Under the pieces are notes generated by a model. The model did no database searches and had not been told where the DNA came from. It saw nothing but the letters and a program-made list of their open reading frames with translations. Made by a program: the position numbers and the translations under genes. DNA of 64,000 bases from DATGKG01 sp963851325 (GTDB lineage Bacteria > Desulfobacterota > Binatia > Binatales > Binataceae), in contig CAWKOR010000001.1 in NCBI GenBank assembly GCA_963851325.1, forward strand, positions 558,001-622,000. The letters are read 5' to 3'. Position 1 is the first letter of the stretch. Every line of letters begins with the position of its first letter. Below are positions 35,114-43,953 of this stretch, piece after piece.

Positions 35114-35842
35114 ATGCCGACTTTCAATCGCGGTGATGTAAGCCTCTACTTCGAGGAATTCGGGTCGGGATTTCCCATCCTGCTGTTTGCGCCCGGTGGG
35201 ATGCGATCGAGCATCGAGTTCTGGCACCAGAGCCCCTTCGATCCAACCGTCGAGCTCGCCAAAGACTTTCGCGTAATCGCAATGGATCAGCGCAACGCCG
35301 GCCAGTCTCGCGCGCCGATCAGTGCTTCCGACGGATGGGATACCTATGCCTCCGATCACGTTGCGCTGCTTGATCATCTTGGCGTCAAGAGCTGCCACGC
35401 GATGGGTGGTTGTATCGGCGGTTCCTACTCGCTCGGGCTCATCAAGGCGATTCCCGATCGCGTCAGTGCCGCGGTCCTGCAGCAGCCGATCGGCCTGTCG
35501 CCGAAGAACCGCGAACTGTTTTTTCAGATGTTCGACGGGTGGGCCGATGCGTTGAAAAAGAAACGACCCGAGCTCGACGCTAACGCATTCCGTCCCTTTC
35601 GCGATCGCATGTACGGGCAGAGCGATTTCGTCTTCAACGTCTCGCGCGACTTCGTCCGCTCGGTGAAAACACCGCTGCTCGTTCTGCGCGGAAACGACGA
35701 CTATCACCCCGGCGAGACCTCGGATGAAATCGCCAAACTGGCGCCCAACGCGGAAATCATCAGCGAGTGGAAAACTGCCGAGACGGTCGGCAAGACGGTG
35801 GAACGCGTGCGATCGTTCCTGAAATCGCATACGCCGAAGTAG
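35114..35842 (+). CDS. Alpha/beta hydrolase with Cys in the nucleophile position
   Basis: A 242-residue alpha/beta-fold protein. The elbow reads GGCIGGS, so Cys100 replaces the usual Ser. The acid-loop region LRGNDDYHPGE is present, but the C-terminal catalytic His position appears as ISEWKTAETVG, with no His before the final SFLKSH. Cys nucleophiles occur in dienelactone hydrolases, but the missing His makes the activity doubtful. The ATG at 35114 follows AAGGAG; a longer open frame upstream only overlaps the oxygenase. Confidence 0.78.
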   Translation: MPTFNRGDVSLYFEEFGSGFPILLFAPGGMRSSIEFWHQSPFDPTVELAKDFRVIAMDQRNAGQSRAPISASDGWDTYASDHVALLDHLGVKSCHAMGGCIGGSYSLGLIKAIPDRVSAAVLQQPIGLSPKNRELFFQMFDGWADALKKKRPELDANAFRPFRDRMYGQSDFVFNVSRDFVRSVKTPLLVLRGNDDYHPGETSDEIAKLAPNAEIISEWKTAETVGKTVERVRSFLKSHTPK

Positions 35843-35857
35843 GATATTGCGACGTCG

Positions 35858-36556
35858 CTAGTGACCCGTCCCGCTAGCTGTCGGTTCGGGCTGCTCCCGT
35901 GATCGGCGCACTGCGGCCAACTGATCGAGGATCTCGCGATCGCTGCCCGCCGCGTATGGGCGAGCCGCGCGTGAGACCTTGACCGCAGGTGCCCTGGGCT
36001 TGGAAGGATGCGGCGGACCCAAAGTCAGTGCAGCCTCGCGCGCGCGCTCCGACTCGGGAACATGACCGATCAGGTATATCCACAACACGCGACGGACGTA
36101 GTTCTCGGTCTCGCGATAATGCGGGATGCCGCCCGCCCGTGCGACCGCACCTTCTCCGGCATTATAGGCCGCTAGAACTTCGGGCAGCGTCAGGTTGCCA
36201 TGCGGGCGACTGCGCTTGAGATAGTCGATGAAACGGGCCGCGCCCAACGCATTTTGAACGGGATCGAACCGATCGTCGACGCCAAATTGGTTGGCAGTTG
36301 CGGGCATGAGTTGCATCAGGCCGACGGCGCCCTTGGGCGATATCGCATCGAAACACTCGCCTGATTCGACGCGCGCAATGGCCCTGAGCAAGCCCGGATC
36401 GATCGAATGGGTCATGGCAACGTCTTCGAGAATCGATTCGACTTCCAGACGTTGAAGGACTGGCGAATCACTCGCGCATGAACCGGCCCATGCAGGTCTG
36501 CCGATTGCTGTGAGACCGAGGCCCAGCGCCAGTACGATTGCGAAAGTATGCTTCAT
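35858..36556 (-). CDS. Lytic transglycosylase (SLT family)
   Basis: A 232-residue secreted muramidase-like protein. The signal peptide ends at RPAWAGS (about 25). The SLT domain includes the catalytic Glu64 in ARVESGECFDAISPKGA, then GLMQLMPATANQFGVDDRFD and LAAYNAGEGAVARAGGIPHY. It cleaves peptidoglycan glycan strands in the periplasm. The C-terminal 60 residues are basic and low in complexity. It is a single gene converging on the alpha/beta hydrolase. Confidence 0.9.
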   Translation of the reverse strand: MKHTFAIVLALGLGLTAIGRPAWAGSCASDSPVLQRLEVESILEDVAMTHSIDPGLLRAIARVESGECFDAISPKGAVGLMQLMPATANQFGVDDRFDPVQNALGAARFIDYLKRSRPHGNLTLPEVLAAYNAGEGAVARAGGIPHYRETENYVRRVLWIYLIGHVPESERAREAALTLGPPHPSKPRAPAVKVSRAARPYAAGSDREILDQLAAVRRSREQPEPTASGTGH

Positions 36557-36631
36557 CGGCTGCCGAAGGCATTATCCTCAAAAACCCTGGTCGGGTCGAG
36601 TAATGGTGAGGTCCCTTCCGCGTCTGCCAAC

Positions 36632-37885
36632 TTAGTTGTCGACCGCAGGATCGCTCCCCTCAATCAGGTCGAGCACGGTGGCGTCGCGCAACGCGTTCCT
36701 TTCGACGTCATCGATCCTGCCAATCATCCGCTGGATTCGCGCGTCGAGAGGACGCTCGACCTTTCCTTCGTACTCCAGAGCTTCGCTGATCCGAAGGTTC
36801 GCGGGACTCCTGGTCAGAAGCAATTCGTGCCGCGGGCGAGATTTCTCGGTCGTTTCGGCTTGAGCTATAAAGCCCGCTTCCTCCAATCGCGTAACCAGCT
36901 GGTCGATTTTCTCTTCCGACACTCCCAGCTCATTCGCGATGCTGCCGACGCTCACCGAATCACCTCCGGCCGTCATCCGTTCGCCGATCCGCATCAGTAT
37001 CAACAAGACCGCCTGGCGAGTGAACTCCGCACCGATGGTCTCCTTCAAAGGACGATAGGGTCCGCGCTGCATCACCACGGCGAACTCGACACCTAGCAGC
37101 ACGATCGCCCAACTGAAATAGATCCACACCAGGAAAATCGGAATTGCGGCCAGCGCACCATAGTAAGCTCGATAACTGGTGACGCCATACTGGAAATGGA
37201 CATAGGCCCATTGCGCCGCAGTCCACAGCACCGCTGTTATCAATGCACCTATGAGCGCCGCGCGCCACTCAACTCTGGTATTGGGAAAGAAAATGAACAG
37301 CACGAAGTAGCCGGCCCAAACCAGAACAAATGATGCGATAAAGGAAAGGCTGTTGGCCAAAGCCTCGCTTTTCGTGAAGCCGGCAGTAAGGGTCAGCGCC
37401 GTCACTAGCAACAACGGCACCACAAACGTGATGCTCAAATAGTCGGTAAACTTACGGAGATAGCTACGTCCCTGCGGGACGCCCCAACTGTGGTTGAACG
37501 CGTTCTCAATAGTGCTCAACAAGCTGATGTCGGTGATGATCAGGGTCGCCGCCCCGATCGATCCGAGCGCTCCGACTTTCATGTTGTGTACGAAACCCAG
37601 CAACTGCGAGGCAATATCAGGCGAACCCACATAACGCGTGACGACGGGCTCGAGTTGGTCGGTGTAGCCAAGCCCCTTGAGAACCGAAAAGACCAGCACC
37701 AGCAACGGTACGATCGATAGTGCTGTCGTGTAAGTCAGCGCCGAGGCCCACAGCAGATCGTTGTTGTCGATAAAGCGGCCTACTGCCGCCTGAACTACCA
37801 GCCTTGGCTGGTTGCTCAATTGCATCGCAGCGCGAACCTTCGAAGCCCCTGGGCGCGCAATTGCATTCGCGGAAGATTCGGTCAC
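36632..37885 (-). CDS. YihY/BrkB family inner-membrane protein
   Basis: A 417-residue membrane protein with about six helices (ALTYTTALSIVPLLVLVFSVL, SFIASFVLVWAGYFVLFIFFP, PIFLVWIYFSWAIVLLGVEFA) typical of the YihY/BrkB (formerly RNase BN) family, followed by a soluble C-terminal winged-helix-like part (GSIANELGVSEEKIDQLV). The start is a GTG at 37885 that overlaps the DUF748 stop as GTGA, implying translational coupling; an ATG at 37825 is an alternative. Function of the family is not settled. Confidence 0.85.
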   Translation of the reverse strand: MTESSANAIARPGASKVRAAMQLSNQPRLVVQAAVGRFIDNNDLLWASALTYTTALSIVPLLVLVFSVLKGLGYTDQLEPVVTRYVGSPDIASQLLGFVHNMKVGALGSIGAATLIITDISLLSTIENAFNHSWGVPQGRSYLRKFTDYLSITFVVPLLLVTALTLTAGFTKSEALANSLSFIASFVLVWAGYFVLFIFFPNTRVEWRAALIGALITAVLWTAAQWAYVHFQYGVTSYRAYYGALAAIPIFLVWIYFSWAIVLLGVEFAVVMQRGPYRPLKETIGAEFTRQAVLLILMRIGERMTAGGDSVSVGSIANELGVSEEKIDQLVTRLEEAGFIAQAETTEKSRPRHELLLTRSPANLRISEALEYEGKVERPLDARIQRMIGRIDDVERNALRDATVLDLIEGSDPAVDN

Positions 37886-39477
37886 CTCGATTGATTCCTC
37901 GCCAACTGAGCCTCGCGATCGAATCCCGGCAGGATCGCTTGGATAAAGGCATTCTGCACCACCTCGACCACTGCCTGCCACGTACTGGTGTTGGGATTCT
38001 TCAGATTGCCGGTCAGATCAACCTTGGTTGCAACTTGCTTCGTTTGCGAGTTCTTGAACAGATGCCCCGCGCCACCGACCACCGCTTCGTATGCCTGGCG
38101 AATAACGGGTTTATGCCGGTCCTGCTTCCAATCATAAACCGTGAGATCGCTGAACATCGGCTTTACATATCCGGTAATGTTGCCGTCTTTAACACCCAGC
38201 TGTGAGTAGACGGTAAATTCGCCATGCTTCACATCGAATCGTCCGAACGCAAGCAGCAGATCGTTCATCGCGGTCATGTCCGTATTCTTGATCGCGAGGT
38301 TCAGGTCGAACTCCGGCCCGGCTTCCGCTGCCAGGAAATTGCCGTCGAGCGTGGTTTCGCCACTATCCATGAACTTACCACTGATAGCCACGTGGGCCGG
38401 CCCCTGTTGCCGATGGTTCGAGTAGTTAGTTAGCACGATCTGCGTTTTGTCGAGACTGAGCTTGAAGTTAGGATTCTTCTCCCGATCTTCAAATGCAAAC
38501 GCGCTGTTTCGCATAGTGAGCCGCTTAAGGATGATGACGACCGCGGGACGATTGTTCTCCTTCTCGATCGCATGTCCCGCCGCGTTGATGTGTTCCTTCT
38601 CGCGCGTGTTGGTCTGAGCCGTATGTATATATGTCAGGTCCAGATTGTCCAGCGTGGCATCGTCTACCTCCGCCCGCGCAATCTTTGGCGCGTACTCAAG
38701 GAGTCCGTGGCTCCCGAGTACTCCGCCGCTTATGACAAGGTTCGCATTCATTGCCGCCGGAGTTATCGCGCCCAGCGGAACGTCGCTGACCTGATAGCGC
38801 ACTCGCATCCCGGGATACGGCTTCGCCAGAAAGTTAGCTTTGCCATGTGCTTCCAACTGTCCGTTGTCGAACACCATCGCGCTGACTCGAATCGAGGACG
38901 GATACTCATCCGTTGGGTAATGCAGGTTACGAATGTTGTCTGCGGTGAAGCTGAGGTGCTCAAGATGCAATGGGCGCTTTGGATCGTTCGCGTCGATGTA
39001 GGTTACATCGCCATCGCTGATACGGAAGCGGTTCACCTTAAACGGATACACATTTTGCAGGGCGTCCTGCCATCCCTTTTGACGCAGCGGAATCTTGTCC
39101 TTTTGCTCCGCCTGAAATTGAGCTGTGTCGATACGAACGGTTGGCCGGGTCACCAGAACATCCGTAACCAGGTGTCCAGCGAACAACTCGCGCCATTGAA
39201 TGGTGAACTGCATCCTGGCGATGCTCGCGACTGGAGGCGTGGGATGATGCTGCTGGACTATCCTGAGTCCGCGCAGCGTCAACCTTCCACCAACGATCTG
39301 CAAATGCGCGTGCGGCAGCGTTGTGTGGTAGCCCTTGAGCTTCTCGTTCATAGCTGTCTCAATTCGTGGCCGGATGATTCCATCGAGAAAGAACGACAGG
39401 ATGAAGAGACCTACTATCAGCGCGACGAAAAAGACGCTGATTGCATACCCGACCCTGCGGTAACCGTTGGAAGCCAT
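37882..39477 (-). CDS. DUF748 / AsmA-like envelope protein
   Basis: A 531-residue protein with one N-terminal helix (VGYAISVFFVALIVGLFILS) and a long beta-rich periplasmic part. The DUF748 features include LRGLRIVQ, DGDVTYIDANDPKRPLHLEH and NAFAFEDREKNPNFKLSLD-like strands. Such AsmA-related proteins are thought to support lipid transport or outer-membrane assembly. It is upstream of and coupled to the YihY gene, so the pair may act together at the envelope (inference). Confidence 0.8.
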   Translation of the reverse strand: MASNGYRRVGYAISVFFVALIVGLFILSFFLDGIIRPRIETAMNEKLKGYHTTLPHAHLQIVGGRLTLRGLRIVQQHHPTPPVASIARMQFTIQWRELFAGHLVTDVLVTRPTVRIDTAQFQAEQKDKIPLRQKGWQDALQNVYPFKVNRFRISDGDVTYIDANDPKRPLHLEHLSFTADNIRNLHYPTDEYPSSIRVSAMVFDNGQLEAHGKANFLAKPYPGMRVRYQVSDVPLGAITPAAMNANLVISGGVLGSHGLLEYAPKIARAEVDDATLDNLDLTYIHTAQTNTREKEHINAAGHAIEKENNRPAVVIILKRLTMRNSAFAFEDREKNPNFKLSLDKTQIVLTNYSNHRQQGPAHVAISGKFMDSGETTLDGNFLAAEAGPEFDLNLAIKNTDMTAMNDLLLAFGRFDVKHGEFTVYSQLGVKDGNITGYVKPMFSDLTVYDWKQDRHKPVIRQAYEAVVGGAGHLFKNSQTKQVATKVDLTGNLKNPNTSTWQAVVEVVQNAFIQAILPGFDREAQLARNQSR

Positions 39478-39573
39478 AAGAAACCCGATGACGAGGAATG
39501 GGCTCGCGGGCTTCAGCGCTGGTCTCTGAAGCCCGCGAGTTAGCCACTTGGATGGATGGATTGCGAGACTGCG

Positions 39574-40092
39574 CTACGGACGAGCCTCAGCGGTATAAGA
39601 AATATCCTTGGCCTGCGCGCGATCGAAAATCTTCTTCGCGGCGTCGCGCTCCTTCGAATCGTCAGTATGCACTGAGATCAGAATGTTGCCATTCTTGATC
39701 GCGCCTTCGTAGCGTTTCGCCTCGTACTCGGGAATCCCGAGCCCTATCAATGCGCCCGTCAGACCACCCACAGCCCCGCCGGCTGCGGCCCCAGTCAAAG
39801 CCGCGAGTATCGGACCTGCCGCGATGAGTGGTCCGACGCCCGGGATCGCGAGGCTCCCGATTCCCACCAGCCATCCTAGTGCGCCCGCCAGCACTCCACC
39901 GGCAACCGCGCCGGCTGCCGCGCCTTCCGGAGCTTTGGTGTGTTGTTCATGGGCGAAGTCGCGCGTTCCGCTGCGATCGGGGAACAATACCGCGATATCG
40001 TTGTTCGAGAATCCCTCAGCCTTTAGCATGTTGGCGATTTCGATTGCCTGTTCTTCAGTAGTCGCTATACAAAAAACAGCTTTCTTGGCCAT
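39574..40092 (-). CDS. YflT-like general stress protein with glycine-zipper membrane segment
   Basis: A 172-residue protein. The N-terminal 50 residues (AVFCIATTEEQAIEIANMLK ... NNDIAVLFPDR) form the beta-alpha-beta fold of the YflT/general stress 17M group. Residues 55-125 are a Gly/Ala-rich hydrophobic hairpin (GAVAGGVLAGALGWLVGIG, AAAGGAVGGLTGALIGLG). The C-terminus again has a short alpha/beta motif (NILISVHTDDSKERDAAKKI). It is probably membrane-associated and stress-induced. No operon partner is closer than 54 bp. Confidence 0.75.
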   Translation of the reverse strand: MAKKAVFCIATTEEQAIEIANMLKAEGFSNNDIAVLFPDRSGTRDFAHEQHTKAPEGAAAGAVAGGVLAGALGWLVGIGSLAIPGVGPLIAAGPILAALTGAAAGGAVGGLTGALIGLGIPEYEAKRYEGAIKNGNILISVHTDDSKERDAAKKIFDRAQAKDISYTAEARP

Positions 40093-40146
40093 GATAATTC
40101 TCCTGGAGATCTGTTATCCGGTTAAATGACAATTGATCGTTAAGGG

Positions 40147-40560
40147 TTATTCGCTGCGGGCTTCGCGCGCGACGTCCAATTGATCGCGCACGTTACGAGC
40201 ACCCGCGATCTTTTGTGCAACACTCGCGATCTCGGCTTTTTCCTGCGCCGTCTTGACGGGTCCCCGCAACCACACCACGCCATCGACGGTGATGATCTTG
40301 ACGTTCCTGGCATCGGTAGACAGCCCGTCGCGCGACTCTACCGCATGGCGCACGCGCCGGGTCAGGTCGACATCTTCGGGTTTGTTGGACTGATCCATCG
40401 GCGTCATGGTGTTGCTGTCTCGATCGCGTGCATTCTGCGCGCTGTTGTCGGGCGCAGACCTATCGGTGGTCGGCACATAATCCGAAGGCGCGGCGCTGAC
40501 GCTGCAAACCGCGCCGCCTAAGAACGCCGCCGAGGCCAGTATGAGGATAGGTATTTTCAT
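40147..40560 (-). CDS. Periplasmic BON-domain protein
   Basis: A 137-residue secreted protein. The signal peptide is MKIPILILASAAFLGGAVCS to about CSVSAA. A Ser/Asp/Asn-rich linker follows and then a single BON domain (DLTRRVRHAVESRDGLST, NVKIITVDGVVWLRGPVKT, GARNVRDQLDV), as in OsmY-like proteins that associate with membranes under osmotic stress. The ATG at 40560 is preferred over the longer frame because it opens the signal peptide. It lies 54 bp upstream of the YflT-like gene on the same strand. Confidence 0.85.
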   Translation of the reverse strand: MKIPILILASAAFLGGAVCSVSAAPSDYVPTTDRSAPDNSAQNARDRDSNTMTPMDQSNKPEDVDLTRRVRHAVESRDGLSTDARNVKIITVDGVVWLRGPVKTAQEKAEIASVAQKIAGARNVRDQLDVAREARSE

Positions 40561-40750
40561 GAGATTCCTCTGTGAATGAGCGAGATTGCTATTTAGACGT
40601 GGGCCGCGCACCTTTGAATCACAAAGAAACAATGGGGCTGGAGATCAGTTACATCGCGGTGAACTACGAAGAACTACATCGCACTATGCCGTCGCAGTTT
40701 TTAAGAGGACGACAGCTATCGCGACTCTTTGTCAGATAGCAGACATGAAA

Positions 40751-40779
40751 TCGGCGACCCTCCCTGCGAGGATCGCCGA
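40751..40779 (-). terminator. Hairpin downstream of the CoA-transferase gene
   Basis: TCGGCGA and TCGCCGA form a 7-bp stem, with CCT/AGG pairs inside, 28 bp after the stop of the gene ending at 40807. On the minus strand a short TTT follows. The other bases between 40561 and 40806 show no gene. Confidence 0.45.
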
Positions 40780-40806
40780 CTTCGAACGATTGAGGTGGTT
40801 GAAGGC

Positions 40807-41955
40807 CTAGGCTTGAACTATGGCCGCAGCTTTGCGCAGGCGATCGAGGTCCGATGCGCCGAAGCCCCAGTCGCGCAGCGCTTCCTCTGTATGCTCACCC
40901 GCGCGTGCCGGAGGCCGCTGGATTTTGCTCGGAGTGCGGCTGAAGCGCGGCGCCGGACCCGGCTGGATTACCCCGTCGTCTTCGATGAAGGTGCCGCGAT
41001 GGCGATTGTGCGGATGCTTGGGTGCTTCAGTCATGCTCAGCACTGGCGCGAAGCAGACATCGCTACCTTCCATGATCTTGCACCACTCGTCGCGAGTCTT
41101 GGTCTTGAAGATGGATGCGACCTTTTGCTTCATCGCAGGCCACGCATCGCGATCGTTCTGGCGGGCGAGCTCCTCTTTTTTCAGTCCCGATAGCTCCAGC
41201 AACTCGTCGTAGAACTTGGTCTCAATCGATCCGATCGAGACATACTTACCGTCCTTGGTCTCATATACGTCGTAGTAGTGGGCGCCGCTGTCCAGGATGT
41301 TGTCGCCGCGATTGTCAGTCCATCGCCCCGAACCGTGGATGCCGTAGATCGCCGTCATCAGCGAGGCCGCACCATCAACCATTGCGGCATCGACAACCTG
41401 GCCCTTCCCCGACTTCTGCGTCTCCAGCAACCCGGCAACCATGCCGAGCGCCAGGTAGAGCGCGCCGCCGCCGAAATCCCCGACCAGATTGAGCGGAGGC
41501 ACCGGCGCTTCGCCGCGCCGCCCGATCGAATGAAGCGCGCCCGAAAGCGCGATGTAATTGATATCGTGCCCCGCCGCATGCGCCATCGGTCCTTCCTGGC
41601 CCCATCCGGTCATGCGCCCATAAACCAAACGCGGATTGCGCTTGAGGCACACATCGGGACCGAGTCCGAGCCGCTCGGTAACGCCGGGTCGAAAGCCTTC
41701 GATCAGCCCGTCGGCTTTGTCGACCAGCTTCAGCATCGCCTCGATCGCCTCGGGCTTTTTCAGATCGAAGGCGACCGAGCGGCGGCCGCGATTGAGCAGC
41801 GCGTACTTGGTGTCGGTCGCGATTCCTAAACCCGCGTCGGCGGTGCGATCGATCCTGAGCACATCGGCGCCCATATCGGAAAGCAGCATCGCGCACATCG
41901 GGCCCGGCCCGATCCCTGCGAGTTCAATGATTCGATATCCTGAGAGCGGTCCCAT
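40807..41955 (-). CDS. CaiB/BaiF CoA-transferase family, alpha-methylacyl-CoA racemase-like
   Basis: A 382-residue class III CoA-transferase-fold protein. MGPLSGYRIIELAGIGPGPM, LSDMGADVLRIDR, NRGRRSVAFDLKKPE and EGFRPGVTERLGLGPD are typical of the racemase branch, as are GHDINYIALSGAL (catalytic His region) and NLVGDFGGG (catalytic Asp region). It likely epimerises 2-methylacyl-CoA esters or transfers CoA between acids. The ATG at 41955 is preferred; the frame is open upstream. It lies 67 bp after the RDD gene on the same strand. Confidence 0.88.
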   Translation of the reverse strand: MGPLSGYRIIELAGIGPGPMCAMLLSDMGADVLRIDRTADAGLGIATDTKYALLNRGRRSVAFDLKKPEAIEAMLKLVDKADGLIEGFRPGVTERLGLGPDVCLKRNPRLVYGRMTGWGQEGPMAHAAGHDINYIALSGALHSIGRRGEAPVPPLNLVGDFGGGALYLALGMVAGLLETQKSGKGQVVDAAMVDGAASLMTAIYGIHGSGRWTDNRGDNILDSGAHYYDVYETKDGKYVSIGSIETKFYDELLELSGLKKEELARQNDRDAWPAMKQKVASIFKTKTRDEWCKIMEGSDVCFAPVLSMTEAPKHPHNRHRGTFIEDDGVIQPGPAPRFSRTPSKIQRPPARAGEHTEEALRDWGFGASDLDRLRKAAAIVQA

Positions 41956-42022
41956 GCTTCGCACCTCCGTTGTGCACCTGAACGACGATCGCTCCACCAT
42001 ACCAGAACCGCCGCCGACGCGG

Positions 42023-42886
42023 TCAATCCGCAACGCGGGAATAGCGCTCGGCCACAGTCAGCAAATCGCGGAGAAAAGTCAGCGGATCCGAGGACGGCAG
42101 TTCCGCGATTTCCAGCCGCGTCCGCATCGCATCGGCGACCTCATTCACCAGCGCGACGTTGCGTTCTTCCGAGAGCTTCGGCACTCTGCGCAAAGTAGCG
42201 CGGAGCAACTGGATCTCTTGCGGTCCGATGCGCGCAAGCTGAACCCGCGTCAGCGCGAGTGAGGCTTCCTTTTGTGACGGCGCGATTTCCGGCGCCGCGG
42301 CTGGGCGATCCAGCCGAATCACGATGGTGCCCGCGACATGGTCGCCGAGACGCTCGCCGCTTTGCGACAGCAGCATCGAGGTCAGGCCGACCACATAGTT
42401 TTCCGGCAGGATATCGACGATCCTCAGGACGTTGCGCAGCACCGAACTTTTCAGGTTGATGGCCAAGCCATCGCGCCGCACCACCCGCAGCCCGGCCAGC
42501 ATCTTTCCCGGTGACCGCCCATTGGTCACCATCTCCCAGAAGATGAAGTACCCGGTCTCAACGAGGAACTGCGCAATCACGAACAGCGCGATCAACAGAC
42601 CGCCGAGCGCGCCGAATGACACCTCGTGCCCCTTGCTCCGCTCGGCCACCTCGCGCGAGGCTTCGTGGAAGACCTCGTGCATCCATTTGTCGACTGTGGT
42701 GCCAATCGGCAGGATCGCGATCAGCGCGACCACCATAAGGATGAGCAGAATCGCTATGATGCAGAGATCGATGCCATACGCGAACATCCGCGGCGCCGGC
42801 CCCGCGACCGGAAGCTCCAGCCGCACTCCCTCGGGAGAGAAGAGGCCATGAATCGGAGTGTCGGTCTGGCGCGCGACGCCGCTCAT
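42023..42886 (-). CDS. RDD family membrane protein
   Basis: A 287-residue protein with an RDD domain in the first 200 residues: RMFAYGIDLCIIAILLILM carries the conserved R and D of the first helix, followed by two further helices (LGGLLIALFVIAQFLVETGY) and NGRSPGKMLAGLRVVRRDG. The cytosolic C-terminal 85 residues are helical and charged. It diverges from the SpoIIM-like gene with only 11 bp between the start codons. RDD and SpoIIM genes recur beside MoxR/DUF58 clusters. Confidence 0.85.
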   Translation of the reverse strand: MSGVARQTDTPIHGLFSPEGVRLELPVAGPAPRMFAYGIDLCIIAILLILMVVALIAILPIGTTVDKWMHEVFHEASREVAERSKGHEVSFGALGGLLIALFVIAQFLVETGYFIFWEMVTNGRSPGKMLAGLRVVRRDGLAINLKSSVLRNVLRIVDILPENYVVGLTSMLLSQSGERLGDHVAGTIVIRLDRPAAAPEIAPSQKEASLALTRVQLARIGPQEIQLLRATLRRVPKLSEERNVALVNEVADAMRTRLEIAELPSSDPLTFLRDLLTVAERYSRVAD

Positions 42887-42897
42887 GCGAGGCGTTC

Positions 42898-43953
42898 GTG
42901 AACGCCGCGGATCGCGAGGTCCGGGCGCGGCTGGAGGCGCTGCTCGACCATGCCGAGGGATCGAGCGCGCGAATTTCCTTCGATGATCTTCGCCGACTCG
43001 CGCATCTGTATCGGCTCGCGTCGGCGCAATTGGCGGTTTTGCGCTCGCGCGGAAACGATCCCGAGGCGCTGCGTTATCTCAACGCGCTGTGCGTGCGCGC
43101 GTATACGCATCTGCAGCTCGCGCCACCGCGTCGTGAAGCGCAAGTCGGTCGATTTTACTTCGCGCGCTTCCCGGCAACGCTGGCCGCCACGGCATGGCTG
43201 CAAGGTCTGGTCGCACTGGTACTGCTGGCGGGCGCGCTCACGGGCGCAACCATCGTTGCGCAAAACCCAGCTAATCTTTATGCCGCGATACCGTCGGCGA
43301 TGTATCCCGCGGACGATCTCGAACGGCTGGTGAGCTCCCCCGCGGAGCGCAGCAGGTTCCTCGCGCGGACGCCGGTCGCATTCGCCATCAAGTCGATATT
43401 TTCCGCCAGTCTGTTTGTTCACAATACGAGTATCGGTTTCCTGGCCTTCGCCACCGGCATTTTAGGGGGTATCCCGACCATCATCCTCGTATTTTACAAC
43501 GGAATCACGCTGGGCGCCTTCGCGTGGATTTTCTCGCGCGACTCGGCGTGGCCGATCTTCTGGGCGTGGCTGCTGCCGCATGCGATACCAGAGCTACTCG
43601 CGATAACTCTATGCTCGACAGCCGGACTGCTGGTCGCCAGGGCCGTGCTTGCCCCCGGACGTCGCGGCATCCAGGCGGCGCTGCGCGAGTCCGCAACTCC
43701 CGCACTCGAGCTGGTCGCCGCTTCCGTGCCGTTATTCATCGTGGCCGCTGCGGTGGAGAGCTTTCTGCGGCAATCATCGGTCTCGACCGGCGTCCGATTC
43801 GCCGCCTCGGCAATCGCGGTGGCATCGATCGCGATCTACGTATGGTACGTGCAGCGGCTCGCGTCGCGTCGCTCCGCGCTCGACCTTGGATGGCTCATCA
43901 CAGAAGCGCGGCCTGGCGAATTGCCAAATAGCGGTTCAGCACCGGCGCGGTGA
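42898..43953 (+). CDS. SpoIIM-like (stage II sporulation protein M) membrane protein
   Basis: A 351-residue protein with a soluble N-terminal helix region (DREVRARLEALLDHAEG, FDDLRRLAHLYRLASAQLA) and five or six hydrophobic segments from about residue 95 (LAATAWLQGLVALVLLAGAL, IGFLAFATGILGGIPTIILV, LLPHAIPELLAITLCSTAG). The HxxPE and GxxxG patterns fit the SpoIIM/DUF95 family. The start is GTG at 42898. This is not evidence of sporulation; the family is common in non-sporing bacteria beside MoxR clusters. Its 3' end overlaps the convergent DUF58 gene by 56 bp. Confidence 0.85.
   Translation: MNAADREVRARLEALLDHAEGSSARISFDDLRRLAHLYRLASAQLAVLRSRGNDPEALRYLNALCVRAYTHLQLAPPRREAQVGRFYFARFPATLAATAWLQGLVALVLLAGALTGATIVAQNPANLYAAIPSAMYPADDLERLVSSPAERSRFLARTPVAFAIKSIFSASLFVHNTSIGFLAFATGILGGIPTIILVFYNGITLGAFAWIFSRDSAWPIFWAWLLPHAIPELLAITLCSTAGLLVARAVLAPGRRGIQAALRESATPALELVAASVPLFIVAAAVESFLRQSSVSTGVRFAASAIAVASIAIYVWYVQRLASRRSALDLGWLITEARPGELPNSGSAPAR

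Noticed and set aside
42898..43953. Evidence of sporulation from the SpoIIM-like gene
   Set aside because: The family is widespread in bacteria that do not form spores, and here it sits in a MoxR/DUF58 cluster.
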